From: Megamonas sp. UBA1792
Lineage (GTDB): Bacteria > Bacillota_C > Negativicutes > Selenomonadales > Selenomonadaceae
Reading direction: 5' to 3'
DNA length: 20,527 nucleotides
Assembly: GCA_002315155.1 (NCBI GenBank)
Contig: DCFY01000099.1
Coordinates: 9,142 to 29,668, forward strand
Below the pieces are notes generated by a model that searched no databases, was not told where the DNA came from, and saw only the letters and a program-made list of their open reading frames with translations. Below are positions 7,644 through 15,310 of the stretch, one piece after another. A program made the translations under genes and the position numbers. Position 1 is the first letter of the stretch. Each line of letters opens with the position of its first letter.

Positions 7644-7679
7644 ATGAAAACAAGCAATCGTTTTGTTGTTTTACTATAA
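7644..7679 (+). CDS. Possible 11-codon leader ORF or gene fragment
   Basis: ATG 7644 has AAAGGA (7632-7637) six bases upstream and encodes MKTSNRFVVLL before a TAA. After the stop the same frame stays open for about 31 codons with hydrophobic content, so it may be the start of a broken small membrane protein rather than a leader peptide. There is no amino-acid run that would suggest attenuation. Translation is unproven. Confidence 0.2.
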   Translation: MKTSNRFVVLL

Positions 7680-7837
7680 ATAATATGTGAAAAAAATCCT
7701 ATTATATCATTCATAGTATTTATGAAAGGGCTTTACAAAAAAGCTTGCCAAATGCGAACAAACCGAATAAAATAAGAAACAGAAGGACGGGAAAAATAAA
7801 GCAGGGATGTGCTTCTGGAAAAATTCTGTGTGCCTGC

Positions 7838-7866
7838 TTGTAATGAGGAAAATTTTTGTATACAAT
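7838..7866 (+). promoter_or_regulatory. Promoter of the MetF-like gene
   Basis: TTGTAA (7838-7843) and TACAAT (7861-7866) are spaced by 17 bases, 44 bases before the start codon at 7910. The leader would be about 37 bases long and shows no riboswitch. Confidence 0.6.
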
Positions 7867-7909
7867 ATATACTAATGGCGTTATAAAAGGATGTACAAAG
7901 GAGGCCTTT

Positions 7910-8656
7910 ATGAAAAGAATATCTGTTGAACTTGTTCCTCGCAGTGAGGAAGCAATAAGAGAAGAACTGCAGATTTTGCATGAGAATTTTGATTGTATCG
8001 ATATTATTAATGTGCCGGAACTCCTTCGCTATGATGTACATAGTTGGGAGGGGGCGGCGATTGCGCAGGAGTCGTATTCGGCGGCGATGCCGCATATAAG
8101 AGCGATCGATATTGACCTTGACAGGCCGCTTTCTATGGCAAAGTATCTTGTTGAGCATAAAATAAAAGAGGTTCTTGTCGTAAAAGGCGATCCACCACAA
8201 GATATGAACCATACGGTTTACCCAACGGTAACGACCGATGTCATTCGTAAATTTCATGAGGAATTGCCTGGTATTCGTGTGTATGCAGGTATCGATCAAT
8301 ATCGTGGCAGTATGCGGCAAGAGGAATATAGGATTCGTCGCAAGCTCCAGGCTGGAGCTGCAGGATTTTTCACGCAGCCGTTCTTTGATATGCGGTATGT
8401 GGAAATGTACGCAGAAATGCTTGATGGTTTGGAAGTTTACTGGGGGGTTTCACCGGTTATGTCCGCGCGCTCGCAAAGCTATTGGGAAATGAAGAATAAT
8501 GTGGTATTCCCGAAAGGATTTGCGCCGACGCTTGATTGGAATATTGATTTTTCAAAGCGTGTACTGGAGTTTGTCAGGATGTGTGATGCGAGTATCTATC
8601 TAATGCCGATAAAAACAAATCTTATAGCTTATCTGAGCGGTGTTTTTGGCAAATAG
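7910..8656 (+). CDS. Short methylenetetrahydrofolate reductase (MetF)-family protein, atypical
   Basis: This 248-residue TIM-barrel-type protein belongs to the MTHFR superfamily, whose typical members are about 290-300 residues and reduce methylene-THF to methyl-THF with FAD. Visible matches are E7 in ISVELVP (position of the catalytic glutamate of FEFFPP), KGDPP at 92-96 (the conserved aspartate of RGDxP) and FFTQPFFD at 153-160. The family's YPExHP-type segment that should follow the fifth strand reads AGIDQYRGSM (126-135) instead, and the C-terminal tyrosine/asparagine-arginine region is also changed. ATG 7910 follows a strong AAAGGAGG (7897-7904). Context between fhs and nfnAB supports folate C1 or redox work, but the substrate should be treated as unproven. 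It may need a partner subunit such as MetV; none is in the window. Confidence 0.75.
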   Translation: MKRISVELVPRSEEAIREELQILHENFDCIDIINVPELLRYDVHSWEGAAIAQESYSAAMPHIRAIDIDLDRPLSMAKYLVEHKIKEVLVVKGDPPQDMNHTVYPTVTTDVIRKFHEELPGIRVYAGIDQYRGSMRQEEYRIRRKLQAGAAGFFTQPFFDMRYVEMYAEMLDGLEVYWGVSPVMSARSQSYWEMKNNVVFPKGFAPTLDWNIDFSKRVLEFVRMCDASIYLMPIKTNLIAYLSGVFGK

Positions 8657-8680
8657 ATCACATCATCGGACAAATTTTTA

Positions 8681-8709
8681 TTGTACTATATGTGTGTGTT
8701 CAATATGAT
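8681..8709 (+). promoter_or_regulatory. Promoter of nfnAB
   Basis: TTGTAC (8681-8686) and TATGAT (8704-8709) are spaced by exactly 17 bases. The predicted start near 8716 lies inside the ribosome binding site AAGGGGAGAG (8712-8721), so the leader would be only about 12 bases; an upstream start or read-through from the MetF-like gene is also possible. Confidence 0.5.
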
Positions 8710-8727
8710 CTAAGGGGAGAGTGACCT

Positions 8728-9576
8728 ATGTTTAAAATTTTAAAAAAGCAGGTATTGTCACCAGGTGTTATTTTGATGGATGTCGAAGCACCTCGTATTG
8801 CTAAAAAGGCAGAACCAGGACAATTTATCATTCTGCGTGTCGATGAAGAAGGTGAACGTATACCGCTTACGATTGCTGATTTCAATCGTGAAAAGGGAAC
8901 AATTACGATTATTTTTCAAGAGGTAGGAGCGTCGACACAGCTTCTTGGTGAAATGAATGAAGGAGATTCCATTCTTGATTTTGTGGGGCCACTCGGTAAA
9001 AAATCGCATATTGAATCTGGTAAAAAGACAGTTGTCTGTATTGGCGGCGGTATTGGTGTTGCGCCAGTCTATCCGATTGCTCGCGGCATGAAGGAGGCTG
9101 GCAATACGGTTATATCAATTATGGGAGCAAAGTCGAAGGATATCCTTATTCTTGAAGATGAAATGAAAGCTGTAAATGATGAAGTGCTTATCACAACAGA
9201 TGATGGTTCTTATGGAATAAAAGGATTTGTTACGACGGCACTGCAGCAAATTATTGACCGTGGAACGAAGATTGATGAGGTTGTTGCGATTGGTCCGGTT
9301 GTAATGATGCGCAGCGTTGTTGAAGCAACACGCCCTTATGGTATATATACGGTAGTAAGCCTTAATCCAATCATGGTCGATGGTACTGGCATGTGTGGTG
9401 GCTGTCGTGTGCAGGTAGGCGATGAAACGAAGTTTGCCTGTGTTGATGGACCGGAATTTGATGGTCATAAAGTCGATTTTAAAGGTCTTATGTCACGTCA
9501 GCGTATGTACAAAGATGTAGAGGCAGAGGCAAAAAATCATGTTTGCCATATTGGGCTTGGGAAGGTGGATAAATAA
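8728..9576 (+). CDS. nfnA: NADH-dependent ferredoxin:NADP oxidoreductase, small (alpha) subunit
   Basis: NfnA binds FAD and one [2Fe-2S] cluster and handles NADH in the NfnAB complex, which couples NADPH, NADH and ferredoxin by flavin-based electron bifurcation. In the 282-residue protein the flavin region ERIPLTI is at 43-49, the nucleotide-binding GGGIGVAP at 106-113, and the C-terminal cluster site has D218, C223, C226 and C238, the D-C-C-C pattern of this family (shared with PyrK). ATG 8728 follows AAGGGGAGAG. The stop overlaps the nfnB ATG by one base. Databases often label such proteins sulfide dehydrogenase or ferredoxin-NADP reductase alpha subunit; the direct coupling to a GltD-like nfnB makes Nfn the best reading. 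Confidence 0.9.
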   Translation: MFKILKKQVLSPGVILMDVEAPRIAKKAEPGQFIILRVDEEGERIPLTIADFNREKGTITIIFQEVGASTQLLGEMNEGDSILDFVGPLGKKSHIESGKKTVVCIGGGIGVAPVYPIARGMKEAGNTVISIMGAKSKDILILEDEMKAVNDEVLITTDDGSYGIKGFVTTALQQIIDRGTKIDEVVAIGPVVMMRSVVEATRPYGIYTVVSLNPIMVDGTGMCGGCRVQVGDETKFACVDGPEFDGHKVDFKGLMSRQRMYKDVEAEAKNHVCHIGLGKVDK

Positions 9577-10979
9577 TGGCACTCTCACTTGAAAAACATA
9601 AAATGCCGGAACAAGATCCAAAGGTCCGTGCAAGGAACTTTGATGAAGTTGCACTTGGCTATGATGAAGAAACCGCTGTAGCAGAAGCAAATCGCTGTCT
9701 GAACTGCAAGGTACCGCAGTGTCGGCAAGGCTGCCCGGTACAGGTTGATATTCCAGCATTCATTGCGAAAATCAAAGATCGTGATTTTGACGGTGCAATT
9801 GATAAAATTAAAGAAGCAAATGCTTTACCAGCAGTTTGTGGACGTGTATGCCCACAGGAAAATCAGTGTGAAAAGTACTGCGTTCTTGCAAAACGCGGCG
9901 AATCTGTTGGCATTGGTCGTCTCGAACGCTTCGCAGCTGACTACAGTATGGCAAAGGGTGGAGAAACCAAGCCAATTGTTTACGCAAAAGATGCGCAGAA
10001 GGTTGCTATCATCGGAGCAGGTCCTGCCGGACTTTCTGCCGCAGGGGAGCTTTCAAAGAAAGGCTATAAGGTTACAATATTTGAAGCACTTCATACTGCT
10101 GGTGGTGTACTTTCCTATGGTATTCCTGAATTCAGATTACCAAAGGACAAAATTGTTAAAGCTGAAATCGATAATCTTAAAAAAATTGGTGTTGATATTG
10201 AGGTCAATTCAGTTGCGGGTAAGCTTTTTACTGTAGATGAACTTATGAAAGAAGAAGGCTTTGGTGCTGTGTTTGTTGCAACGGGTGCTGGCCTGCCGCG
10301 CTTCATGAATATTCCGGGAGAGAACCTTAACGGTGTATACTCGGCAAATGAATTTCTTACGCGTTGTAATCTCATGAAAGCTTATGAATTCCCAAAGCAT
10401 GCAACGCCGATTCGTGTTGGTAAAAACGTCGCTGTCATTGGTGGCGGAAATGTTGCTATGGACTCAGCACGCACGTCACTGCGCCTTGGTGCGGAACATG
10501 TCTACATTGTTTATCGCCGTGGTGAAGAGGAGCTTCCGGCTCGCCGTGAAGAAGTCCACCATGCTAAAGAGGAAGGTATTGACTTTCGTCTACTGAATAA
10601 TCCGGTTGAAGTGCTCGGCGATGATCAGGGCTGGGTTAAACAACTTCGCTGTGTTAAGATGGAACTTGGTGCACCGGATGCTTCCGGTCGTCGCCGTCCA
10701 ATTGAAGTTTCTGGCTCAGAATTTAATATCGAGGTAGATACGGTCATTGTCGCGATTGGACAGGGGCCAAATCCGATTGTTGCATCGACGACTCCGGGGA
10801 TGGATACTACGAAGCATGGCAATATCATTGCTGATGATGAAACGGGGGCAACAACGAAGCCGGGAGTATTTGCTGGCGGTGACATTGTAACAGGAGCAGC
10901 AACAGTTATTCTTGCCATGGGTGCTGGGAAAAAAGCAGCCGCAGCAATTGATGAATATCTTAGGAAAAAACGCGGTTGA
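9576..10979 (+). CDS. nfnB: NADH-dependent ferredoxin:NADP oxidoreductase, large (beta) subunit
   Basis: NfnB carries the bifurcating FAD and two [4Fe-4S] clusters and binds NADPH. The 467-residue length fits. Cysteines 41, 44, 49, 53 and 88, 92, 98, 102 form the N-terminal cluster domain, with GESVGIGRLERF following where Nfn/GltD proteins place a non-cysteine ligand. The first nucleotide fold has GAGPAGL at 147-153, the second IGGGNVAMD at 288-296, and the FAD-closing GVFAGGDIVTG is at 430-440. It starts in TAATG overlapping nfnA. It is homologous to the glutamate synthase small subunit and is often annotated gltA/gltD, but no glutamate synthase large subunit is nearby, so the Nfn role is preferred. 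With FolD and Fhs upstream it would balance the NADPH pool that FolD uses. Confidence 0.9.
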   Translation: MALSLEKHKMPEQDPKVRARNFDEVALGYDEETAVAEANRCLNCKVPQCRQGCPVQVDIPAFIAKIKDRDFDGAIDKIKEANALPAVCGRVCPQENQCEKYCVLAKRGESVGIGRLERFAADYSMAKGGETKPIVYAKDAQKVAIIGAGPAGLSAAGELSKKGYKVTIFEALHTAGGVLSYGIPEFRLPKDKIVKAEIDNLKKIGVDIEVNSVAGKLFTVDELMKEEGFGAVFVATGAGLPRFMNIPGENLNGVYSANEFLTRCNLMKAYEFPKHATPIRVGKNVAVIGGGNVAMDSARTSLRLGAEHVYIVYRRGEEELPARREEVHHAKEEGIDFRLLNNPVEVLGDDQGWVKQLRCVKMELGAPDASGRRRPIEVSGSEFNIEVDTVIVAIGQGPNPIVASTTPGMDTTKHGNIIADDETGATTKPGVFAGGDIVTGAATVILAMGAGKKAAAAIDEYLRKKRG

Positions 10980-11028
10980 GGGGATTTTATCTTTCTTAGA
11001 CTGGACGAATGATAGAAATTAAGCTATG

Positions 11029-11067
11029 ATAAAAGCAGAGGGCAATTATGCCTTCTGCTTTTATTTT
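11029..11067 (+). terminator. Intrinsic terminator after nfnB
   Basis: A 16-bp stem (11029-11044 with 11049-11064) containing one G-U pair closes a 4-base loop and runs into TTTTATTTT. It ends the nfn transcript. Confidence 0.9.
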
Positions 11068-11107
11068 CTGATACAGTGAAATAAGTTTATGTTACAAGAA
11101 GGAATAA

Positions 11108-11674
11108 ATGACTATGATGAATTTTGCAGCAATCGATTTTGAAACGGCAAATAGCAGTCGTAATTCTGCTTGCAGTGTTGCCGTCGTTGAAGTTAAGGAT
11201 GGTAAGGTTTATGATTCTTACTATGCACTTATAAAGCCACCGAATATGAAGTTTAATTATTTTAATATTCAGGTTCATGGAATCACACCAGCGGATGTAA
11301 GAGATAAGCCGACTTTTGTTGATGTTTGGCCGGAGCTCAAGAAGCGTTTGGAGAATCGGATCGTCATTGCGCATAATGCGCAGTTTGATATGAGTGTCCT
11401 GAAATATTCGCTGAATGAAAATCATTTAGCAGCACCAATGTTTTCTCATTGCTGCACGGTTAGCATAGCTCGTAAAGTTTGGCCGGATTTTGAAAATCAT
11501 AAGCTGGATACCGTGGGCAGTCATTTGCATATTGATTTTAATCACCACAATGCACTTGACGATGCACGGACGTGTGCAGCGATTCCACTTTTTGCCGGAA
11601 AAAAACTGCATATAGATGATTTTGCTTCGCTGGTTGAAGTAATCGGAGTAAAAGTAAAGCCTTTTAAATGTTAA
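11108..11674 (+). CDS. Stand-alone DEDDh-family 3'-5' exonuclease (DnaQ/RNase T-like)
   Basis: The protein removes nucleotides from 3' ends of DNA or RNA using two metal ions. All DEDDh residues are visible in 188 residues: D10 and E12 in AIDFETAN, D94 in AHNAQFD, H147 and D152 in HHNALDDA. There is no polymerase, BRCT or helicase fusion, so it is not a complete PolC proofreading unit; substrate (DNA, tRNA ends or short RNA) is open. The start is ATG 11108 with AGAAGGA at 11097-11103; ATG 11114 or 11117 are alternatives that shorten it by 2-3 residues. The next gene begins 16 bases after the stop and its ribosome binding site overlaps the stop codon, so the two are likely co-transcribed. No clear promoter was found in the 40 bases after the nfn terminator. 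Confidence 0.88.
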   Translation: MTMMNFAAIDFETANSSRNSACSVAVVEVKDGKVYDSYYALIKPPNMKFNYFNIQVHGITPADVRDKPTFVDVWPELKKRLENRIVIAHNAQFDMSVLKYSLNENHLAAPMFSHCCTVSIARKVWPDFENHKLDTVGSHLHIDFNHHNALDDARTCAAIPLFAGKKLHIDDFASLVEVIGVKVKPFKC

Positions 11675-11690
11675 GGAAGCGAGTAAGTAA

Positions 11691-12185
11691 ATGATTTTGG
11701 TAAGTGCATGTCTTTTGGGTCATAAGACAAAATATGATGGAGGCTCAAACCCAAATGAGCTTTTGCTAAGATATAATAAACGTGGCCGATTCATTGCAAT
11801 CTGTCCAGAATGCTTTGGGCAGATGCCTGTGCCGCATCCACCGGCGGAGATTGTCAGGCGGACGAATAAAAAAATTCTTACTGGTAAGGCAATTGTAAAG
11901 AACAATGAAGGACAGGAAGTTACGAGGTTTTTTTACAATGGTGCGGATAAAGTGCTGAAGATTGCAAGTGCCTACAATGTGAAATATGCAATTCTCAAAG
12001 AAAGCAGCCCATCCTGCGGTGTGCATGATATCTATGATGGTTCTTTTACTGGTAAAAAGGTAAAAGGCAACGGTATATGTGCAGCGATTCTTGCAGCTCA
12101 TGGGATTATACTTTATTCTGAAAAAGATCTTAACGTTGCACGGCTTGAAACATTATTAACGGAAGATGAAAAAAATGGTGATTGA
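11691..12185 (+). CDS. DUF523 family protein, TudS-type thio-nucleotide desulfidase candidate
   Basis: DUF523 proteins include TudS, a [4Fe-4S] enzyme that removes sulfur from thiouracil and 4-thio-UMP. The 164-residue protein has the two family signatures, SACLLG at 5-10 and KESSPSCG at 103-110, and cysteines 7, 38, 41, 109 and 130; three of these should hold the cluster (C7, one of C38/C41, and C109 are likeliest). No membrane segment or signal is seen. AAGGAAG overlaps the upstream stop codon and ATG 11691 follows. The neighbouring exonuclease and the tRNA gene right after it make a role in recycling sulfur-modified tRNA nucleotides attractive, but this is inference. Its TGA stop overlaps the -35 box of the tRNA promoter. 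Confidence 0.85.
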   Translation: MILVSACLLGHKTKYDGGSNPNELLLRYNKRGRFIAICPECFGQMPVPHPPAEIVRRTNKKILTGKAIVKNNEGQEVTRFFYNGADKVLKIASAYNVKYAILKESSPSCGVHDIYDGSFTGKKVKGNGICAAILAAHGIILYSEKDLNVARLETLLTEDEKNGD

Positions 12186-12211
12186 CAGAGCAGCAGTATG
12201 TATGATACTAT
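12182..12211 (+). promoter_or_regulatory. Promoter of tRNA-Leu
   Basis: A perfect TTGACA (12182-12187) overlaps the stop codon of the DUF523 gene. TACTAT (12206-12211) lies 18 bases on and is preceded by TG at 12203-12204, an extended -10. The transcript would start near 12218, about 20 bases before the mature tRNA. Confidence 0.65.
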
Positions 12212-12238
12212 ATAAAAGCTGATTAATGAATCAGTTAT

Positions 12239-12322
12239 GCGGATGTGGCGGAATTGGCAGACGCGCCAGACTTAGGATCTGGTGTCCATGACGTGAAGGT
12301 TCAAGTCCTTTCATCCGCACCA
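12239..12322 (+). tRNA. tRNA-Leu, anticodon UAG
   Basis: The 84-base gene folds as a class II tRNA with encoded CCA. The acceptor GCGGATG (12239-12245) pairs with CATCCGC (12312-12318) followed by ACCA. The anticodon stem CCAGA / TCTGG holds the loop CTTAGGA with TAG at 12273-12275, reading CUA. A long variable arm with a GTC/GAC helix and the TTCAAGT T-loop are present, as expected for leucine. Confidence 0.97.
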
Positions 12323-12335
12323 ACTTAATAAGATG

Positions 12336-12359
12336 ACCTCCACATGTGTGGGGGTTTTT
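12336..12359 (+). terminator. Intrinsic terminator after tRNA-Leu
   Basis: An 8-bp stem with one G-U pair (12336-12343 with 12348-12355) closes a 4-base loop and is followed by five T. It separates the tRNA transcript from the valS leader. Confidence 0.85.
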
Positions 12360-12371
12360 GTTTAAAGATAA

Positions 12372-12601
12372 AGGCAATGAAAAAGAGAGTACGCAGATGA
12401 CAGTGGCTTAGAGAGGAAATCCATGGCTGGGAGATTTCTCTGCTGATTTTGCGGAAGGTAGCTTTGGAGCCGCTAGGCTGAAGTAGGAGTAAGTCTAGCC
12501 GCATGTGCAGCGTTATGGCAGTGAGTCCCGTTTTTGTGGGAAAATTTAGGTGGTACCACGAAAGTAATCTCTTTCGTCCTTTGGGATGAAGGAGATTTTT
12601 T
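12372..12601 (+). promoter_or_regulatory. T-box riboswitch of valS, including its terminator
   Basis: The leader senses uncharged tRNA-Val and antiterminates. The T-box AGGTGGTACCACG is at 12548-12560; its TGGT can pair with an ACCA tRNA end. The antiterminator pairs AGG and ACGAAAG with CTTTCGT and CCT around the bulge. The competing terminator is a 14-bp stem (12566-12579 with 12584-12597, two G-U pairs) followed by a T run to 12601. Stem I is bounded by AAAG/CTTT (12382-12385, 12462-12465) and CGCA/TGCG (12392-12395, 12450-12453); between these helices GGAAGGTAG contains GTA at 12458-12460, a valine codon and the likely specifier. The 5' limit and promoter are not certain. Confidence 0.93.
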
Positions 12602-12642
12602 GTTTATAAAAGTTTATGAAAACAACGTAAGGGGGATTTTTG

Positions 12643-15297
12643 ATGGAAGAGAGCAATATTCCAAAGGTCTATGATCCAAAAACTTTTGAAAAGAAATGGT
12701 ATGAATACTGGGAAGAAAACAATCTTTTTCATGCCGAAGTTGATAAAAGCAAAAAGCCATACAGTATTGTTATTCCACCTCCGAATGTAACAGGGCAGCT
12801 TCATATGGGACATGCAATGGATAATACATTGCAGGATATACTCATTCGCTGGCGTCGTATGCAGGGGTATAATACACTTTGGATGCCAGGCTGTGACCAT
12901 GCGGGTATTGCTACGCAGGCAAAGGTAGAGGAAGCTCTGCGCAAGGAAGGTAAGACACGCTATGATCTTGGCCGTGAGAAGTTTTTGGAACGTGTCTGGG
13001 AATGGAAGGAAAAGTTCGGCAGCCGTATCATGTATCAGCTGAGGACTCTCGGCGCTTCCTGTGATTGGGAGCGTGAGCGCTTTACGATGGATGAAGGCTG
13101 TTCAAAAGCTGTGCGCGAAGTGTTTGTCCGTCTCTATGAAAAAGGTCTTATTTATCAGGGAACGCGTATTACGAACTGGTGTCCGCGTTGTAATACGGCA
13201 CTTAGTGATATTGAGGTTGATCATGAAAATGAAGTTGGCAGTCTCTGGCATCTTCGCTATAAGGTCGAAGGAACGAATGAATATGTGCAGATTGCAACGA
13301 CACGTCCGGAAACAATGTTTGGTGATACCGGTGTCGCTGTCCATCCTGAGGATGAACGCTATAAGTCGCTTGTTGGAAAGATGCTTATTCTGCCAATCGT
13401 GAATCGTCGTATTCCACTGTTTGCTGATTCCTATGTTGATCCGAAGTTTGGGACAGGGGCTGTCAAGGTCACACCGGCACATGATCCGAACGATTTTGAA
13501 ATGGGTCAGCGTCATAATCTTGAGCAGATTAAAGTCATCGAAAATGATGGGACAATGGCAAAGAGCACTGGTAAATATGCTGCTATGGATCGCTACGAAT
13601 GTCGCAAGAAACTTGTTGAGGAACTAAAAGAAGCAGGGATTCTTGTCAAGGTTGAAGAACACGAACATGCTGTAGGTCATTGCTCACGGTGTCACACGAC
13701 AGTAGAACCCCTTGTGTCAAAACAGTGGTTTGTCAAAATGGAATCTTTGGCAAAGCCGGCAATCGAAGCTGTAAAGAGTGGTCAAATTCAGTTTGTACCG
13801 GCACGTTTTACAAAGATCTATTGCAATTGGTTGGAAAACATTCGTGATTGGTGCATTTCACGTCAATTATGGTGGGGACATCGTATTCCGGCGTGGTACT
13901 GTGAGGACTGTGGTAAAACAATCGTTTCACGCGATGATGTTGATACATGTCCGACTTGTAATAGCAGCCACTTGCGTCGCGATGAGGATGTACTTGATAC
14001 ATGGTTTAGCTCTGGACTATGGCCTTTTGAGACAATGGGCTGGCCGGATGAGACAGAAGAGTTTAAGCAGTTCTATCCGACGAGCACGCTTGTCACAGGC
14101 TATGACATCATCTTTTTCTGGGTTGCCCGCATGGCTATGATGGGGTTGGAATTTGGGAAAGATATTCCTTTCAGGCATGTATTTATCCATGGTCTTGTTC
14201 GCGATTCGCAGGGACGTAAGATGAGTAAGTCTCTTGGTAATGGTATCGATCCGGTTGAAGTTGTTGAGAAGTATGGCGCGGATACGCTTCGTTTTATGCT
14301 TATTACCGGTAATACACCGGGGAACGATATGCGTTTTTACTGGGAACGTGTTGAGTCAACACGTAACTTTGCGAATAAGCTTTGGAATGCATCACGTTTT
14401 ATGCTTATGAACCTCGAAGGTTTCGATAAGAGCTTTGTGCCGACAACGGAATTCTATACGTTAGCAGATCGCTGGGTACTGAGCCGCTATGCCCATACTG
14501 TAGAATCTGTAACAAATAATCTGGAAAATTTTGAGCTGGGTGAAGCTGGCCGTACCATCTATGAATTTATCTGGAATGAATTTTGCGATTGGTATATTGA
14601 GCTTTCGAAGGCACGTCTCTATGATAGAGAAAACGTATGTCCACGTCAGACGGCACAATATGTACTCGGCTATGTACTTGAACATACGCTGCGCCTGCTG
14701 CATCCGTTTATGCCGTTTATTACGGAAGAAATCTGGCAGCATATTCCGCATGAAGGTAAAAGCATTATGGTGTCTGAATGGCCGGCAGATGAAACATCAA
14801 AATTTAGTGATGAAGCGGAAAATGACATGACGGCAATTATGGAAACGATCAAGGCCATACGGAATATGCGTGCGGAAGTCAGTGCAGCACCAGGCAGAAA
14901 GAGCGAAGTTATTCTGCTCTTTACGGATGAAAGGCTGCGTAATGTTTTTGCGGAGAATGAGAACTACCTTACTGTTCTTGCAGCAGCACAACCGATAACT
15001 GTATTGGCTGAAGATGCCGCTAAACCGGAAAATGCTATGGCAGCAGTTATAAATGGCGTAGAAATTTATCTGCCGCTTAAGGGACTCATTGATGTTGAAA
15101 AGGAAAGTGCCCGGTTAAATAAAGAGCTTGAAAATCTTGATAAGGAAATCAAACGGGTAACAGATAAGCTCAGCAATGCAGGGTTTATGTCAAAAGCTCC
15201 GGCAGATGTCGTAGAAAGAGAACGCGAAAAACAAAAGAGCTTTGAAGAAAAGCGCGTAGCGGTACAGGAACGTTTGACGTATCTGGCTGCCTTGTAA
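12643..15297 (+). CDS. valS: Valyl-tRNA synthetase
   Basis: ValS charges tRNA-Val and edits mischarged threonine. The 884-residue protein is full length, with the class I signatures HMGH at 54-57 and KMSKS at 526-530, the editing-domain stretch [12 protein letters not shown], zinc-type cysteine pairs (WCPRC, and CEDC with CPTC), and the C-terminal coiled coil rich in K, E and L after about residue 810 that is typical of ValS and distinguishes it from IleS and LeuS. ATG 12643 is preferred over the in-frame TTG at 12640 because GGGGG at 12631-12635 is then 7 bases away. It is controlled by the T-box just upstream, and folC follows after 13 bases. Confidence 0.98.
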   Translation: MEESNIPKVYDPKTFEKKWYEYWEENNLFHAEVDKSKKPYSIVIPPPNVTGQLHMGHAMDNTLQDILIRWRRMQGYNTLWMPGCDHAGIATQAKVEEALRKEGKTRYDLGREKFLERVWEWKEKFGSRIMYQLRTLGASCDWERERFTMDEGCSKAVREVFVRLYEKGLIYQGTRITNWCPRCNTALSDIEVDHENEVGSLWHLRYKVEGTNEYVQIATTRPETMFGDTGVAVHPEDERYKSLVGKMLILPIVNRRIPLFADSYVDPKFGTGAVKVTPAHDPNDFEMGQRHNLEQIKVIENDGTMAKSTGKYAAMDRYECRKKLVEELKEAGILVKVEEHEHAVGHCSRCHTTVEPLVSKQWFVKMESLAKPAIEAVKSGQIQFVPARFTKIYCNWLENIRDWCISRQLWWGHRIPAWYCEDCGKTIVSRDDVDTCPTCNSSHLRRDEDVLDTWFSSGLWPFETMGWPDETEEFKQFYPTSTLVTGYDIIFFWVARMAMMGLEFGKDIPFRHVFIHGLVRDSQGRKMSKSLGNGIDPVEVVEKYGADTLRFMLITGNTPGNDMRFYWERVESTRNFANKLWNASRFMLMNLEGFDKSFVPTTEFYTLADRWVLSRYAHTVESVTNNLENFELGEAGRTIYEFIWNEFCDWYIELSKARLYDRENVCPRQTAQYVLGYVLEHTLRLLHPFMPFITEEIWQHIPHEGKSIMVSEWPADETSKFSDEAENDMTAIMETIKAIRNMRAEVSAAPGRKSEVILLFTDERLRNVFAENENYLTVLAAAQPITVLAEDAAKPENAMAAVINGVEIYLPLKGLIDVEKESARLNKELENLDKEIKRVTDKLSNAGFMSKAPADVVEREREKQKSFEEKRVAVQERLTYLAAL

Positions 15298-15310
15298 AGG
15301 ACTTGAAAGA

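Larger units (their letters stand above)
7270..7909 (+). other. AT-rich gap between fhs and the MetF-like gene, no clear gene
   Basis: Apart from the fhs terminator and the promoter before the MetF-like gene, this stretch holds no open reading frame I can support. It contains a 17-bp palindrome overlapping a TATAAT (7369-7385), two adjacent hairpins (7517-7568), a broken signal-peptide-like frame (7499-7609), an 11-codon ORF with a good ribosome binding site (7644-7679) and a second possible promoter (TTGCCA 7745-7750, 17 bases, TAAAAT 7768-7773). It is noticeably richer in A and T than the genes on either side. It could be a small RNA locus, a decayed gene or a long regulatory region. No known riboswitch consensus was recognised. 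Confidence 0.5.

Noticed and set aside
7300..7909. THF, SAM or cobalamin riboswitch before the MetF-like gene
   Set aside because: None of the conserved core sequences of these riboswitches was seen; the promoter lies only 44 bases before the start.
7733..8320. Minus-strand ORF of 195 codons across the MetF-like gene
   Set aside because: It mostly lies opposite the coding strand of a gene with a strong start and family motifs; no recognisable protein features.
9576..10979. Glutamate synthase small subunit
   Set aside because: The fold is shared, but there is no large subunit and the gene overlaps a [2Fe-2S]/FAD NfnA gene, which fits Nfn.
12239..12322. tRNA-Leu as an integration site for a mobile element
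   Set aside because: No integrase, no repeat of the tRNA 3' end in the window and only housekeeping genes on both sides.
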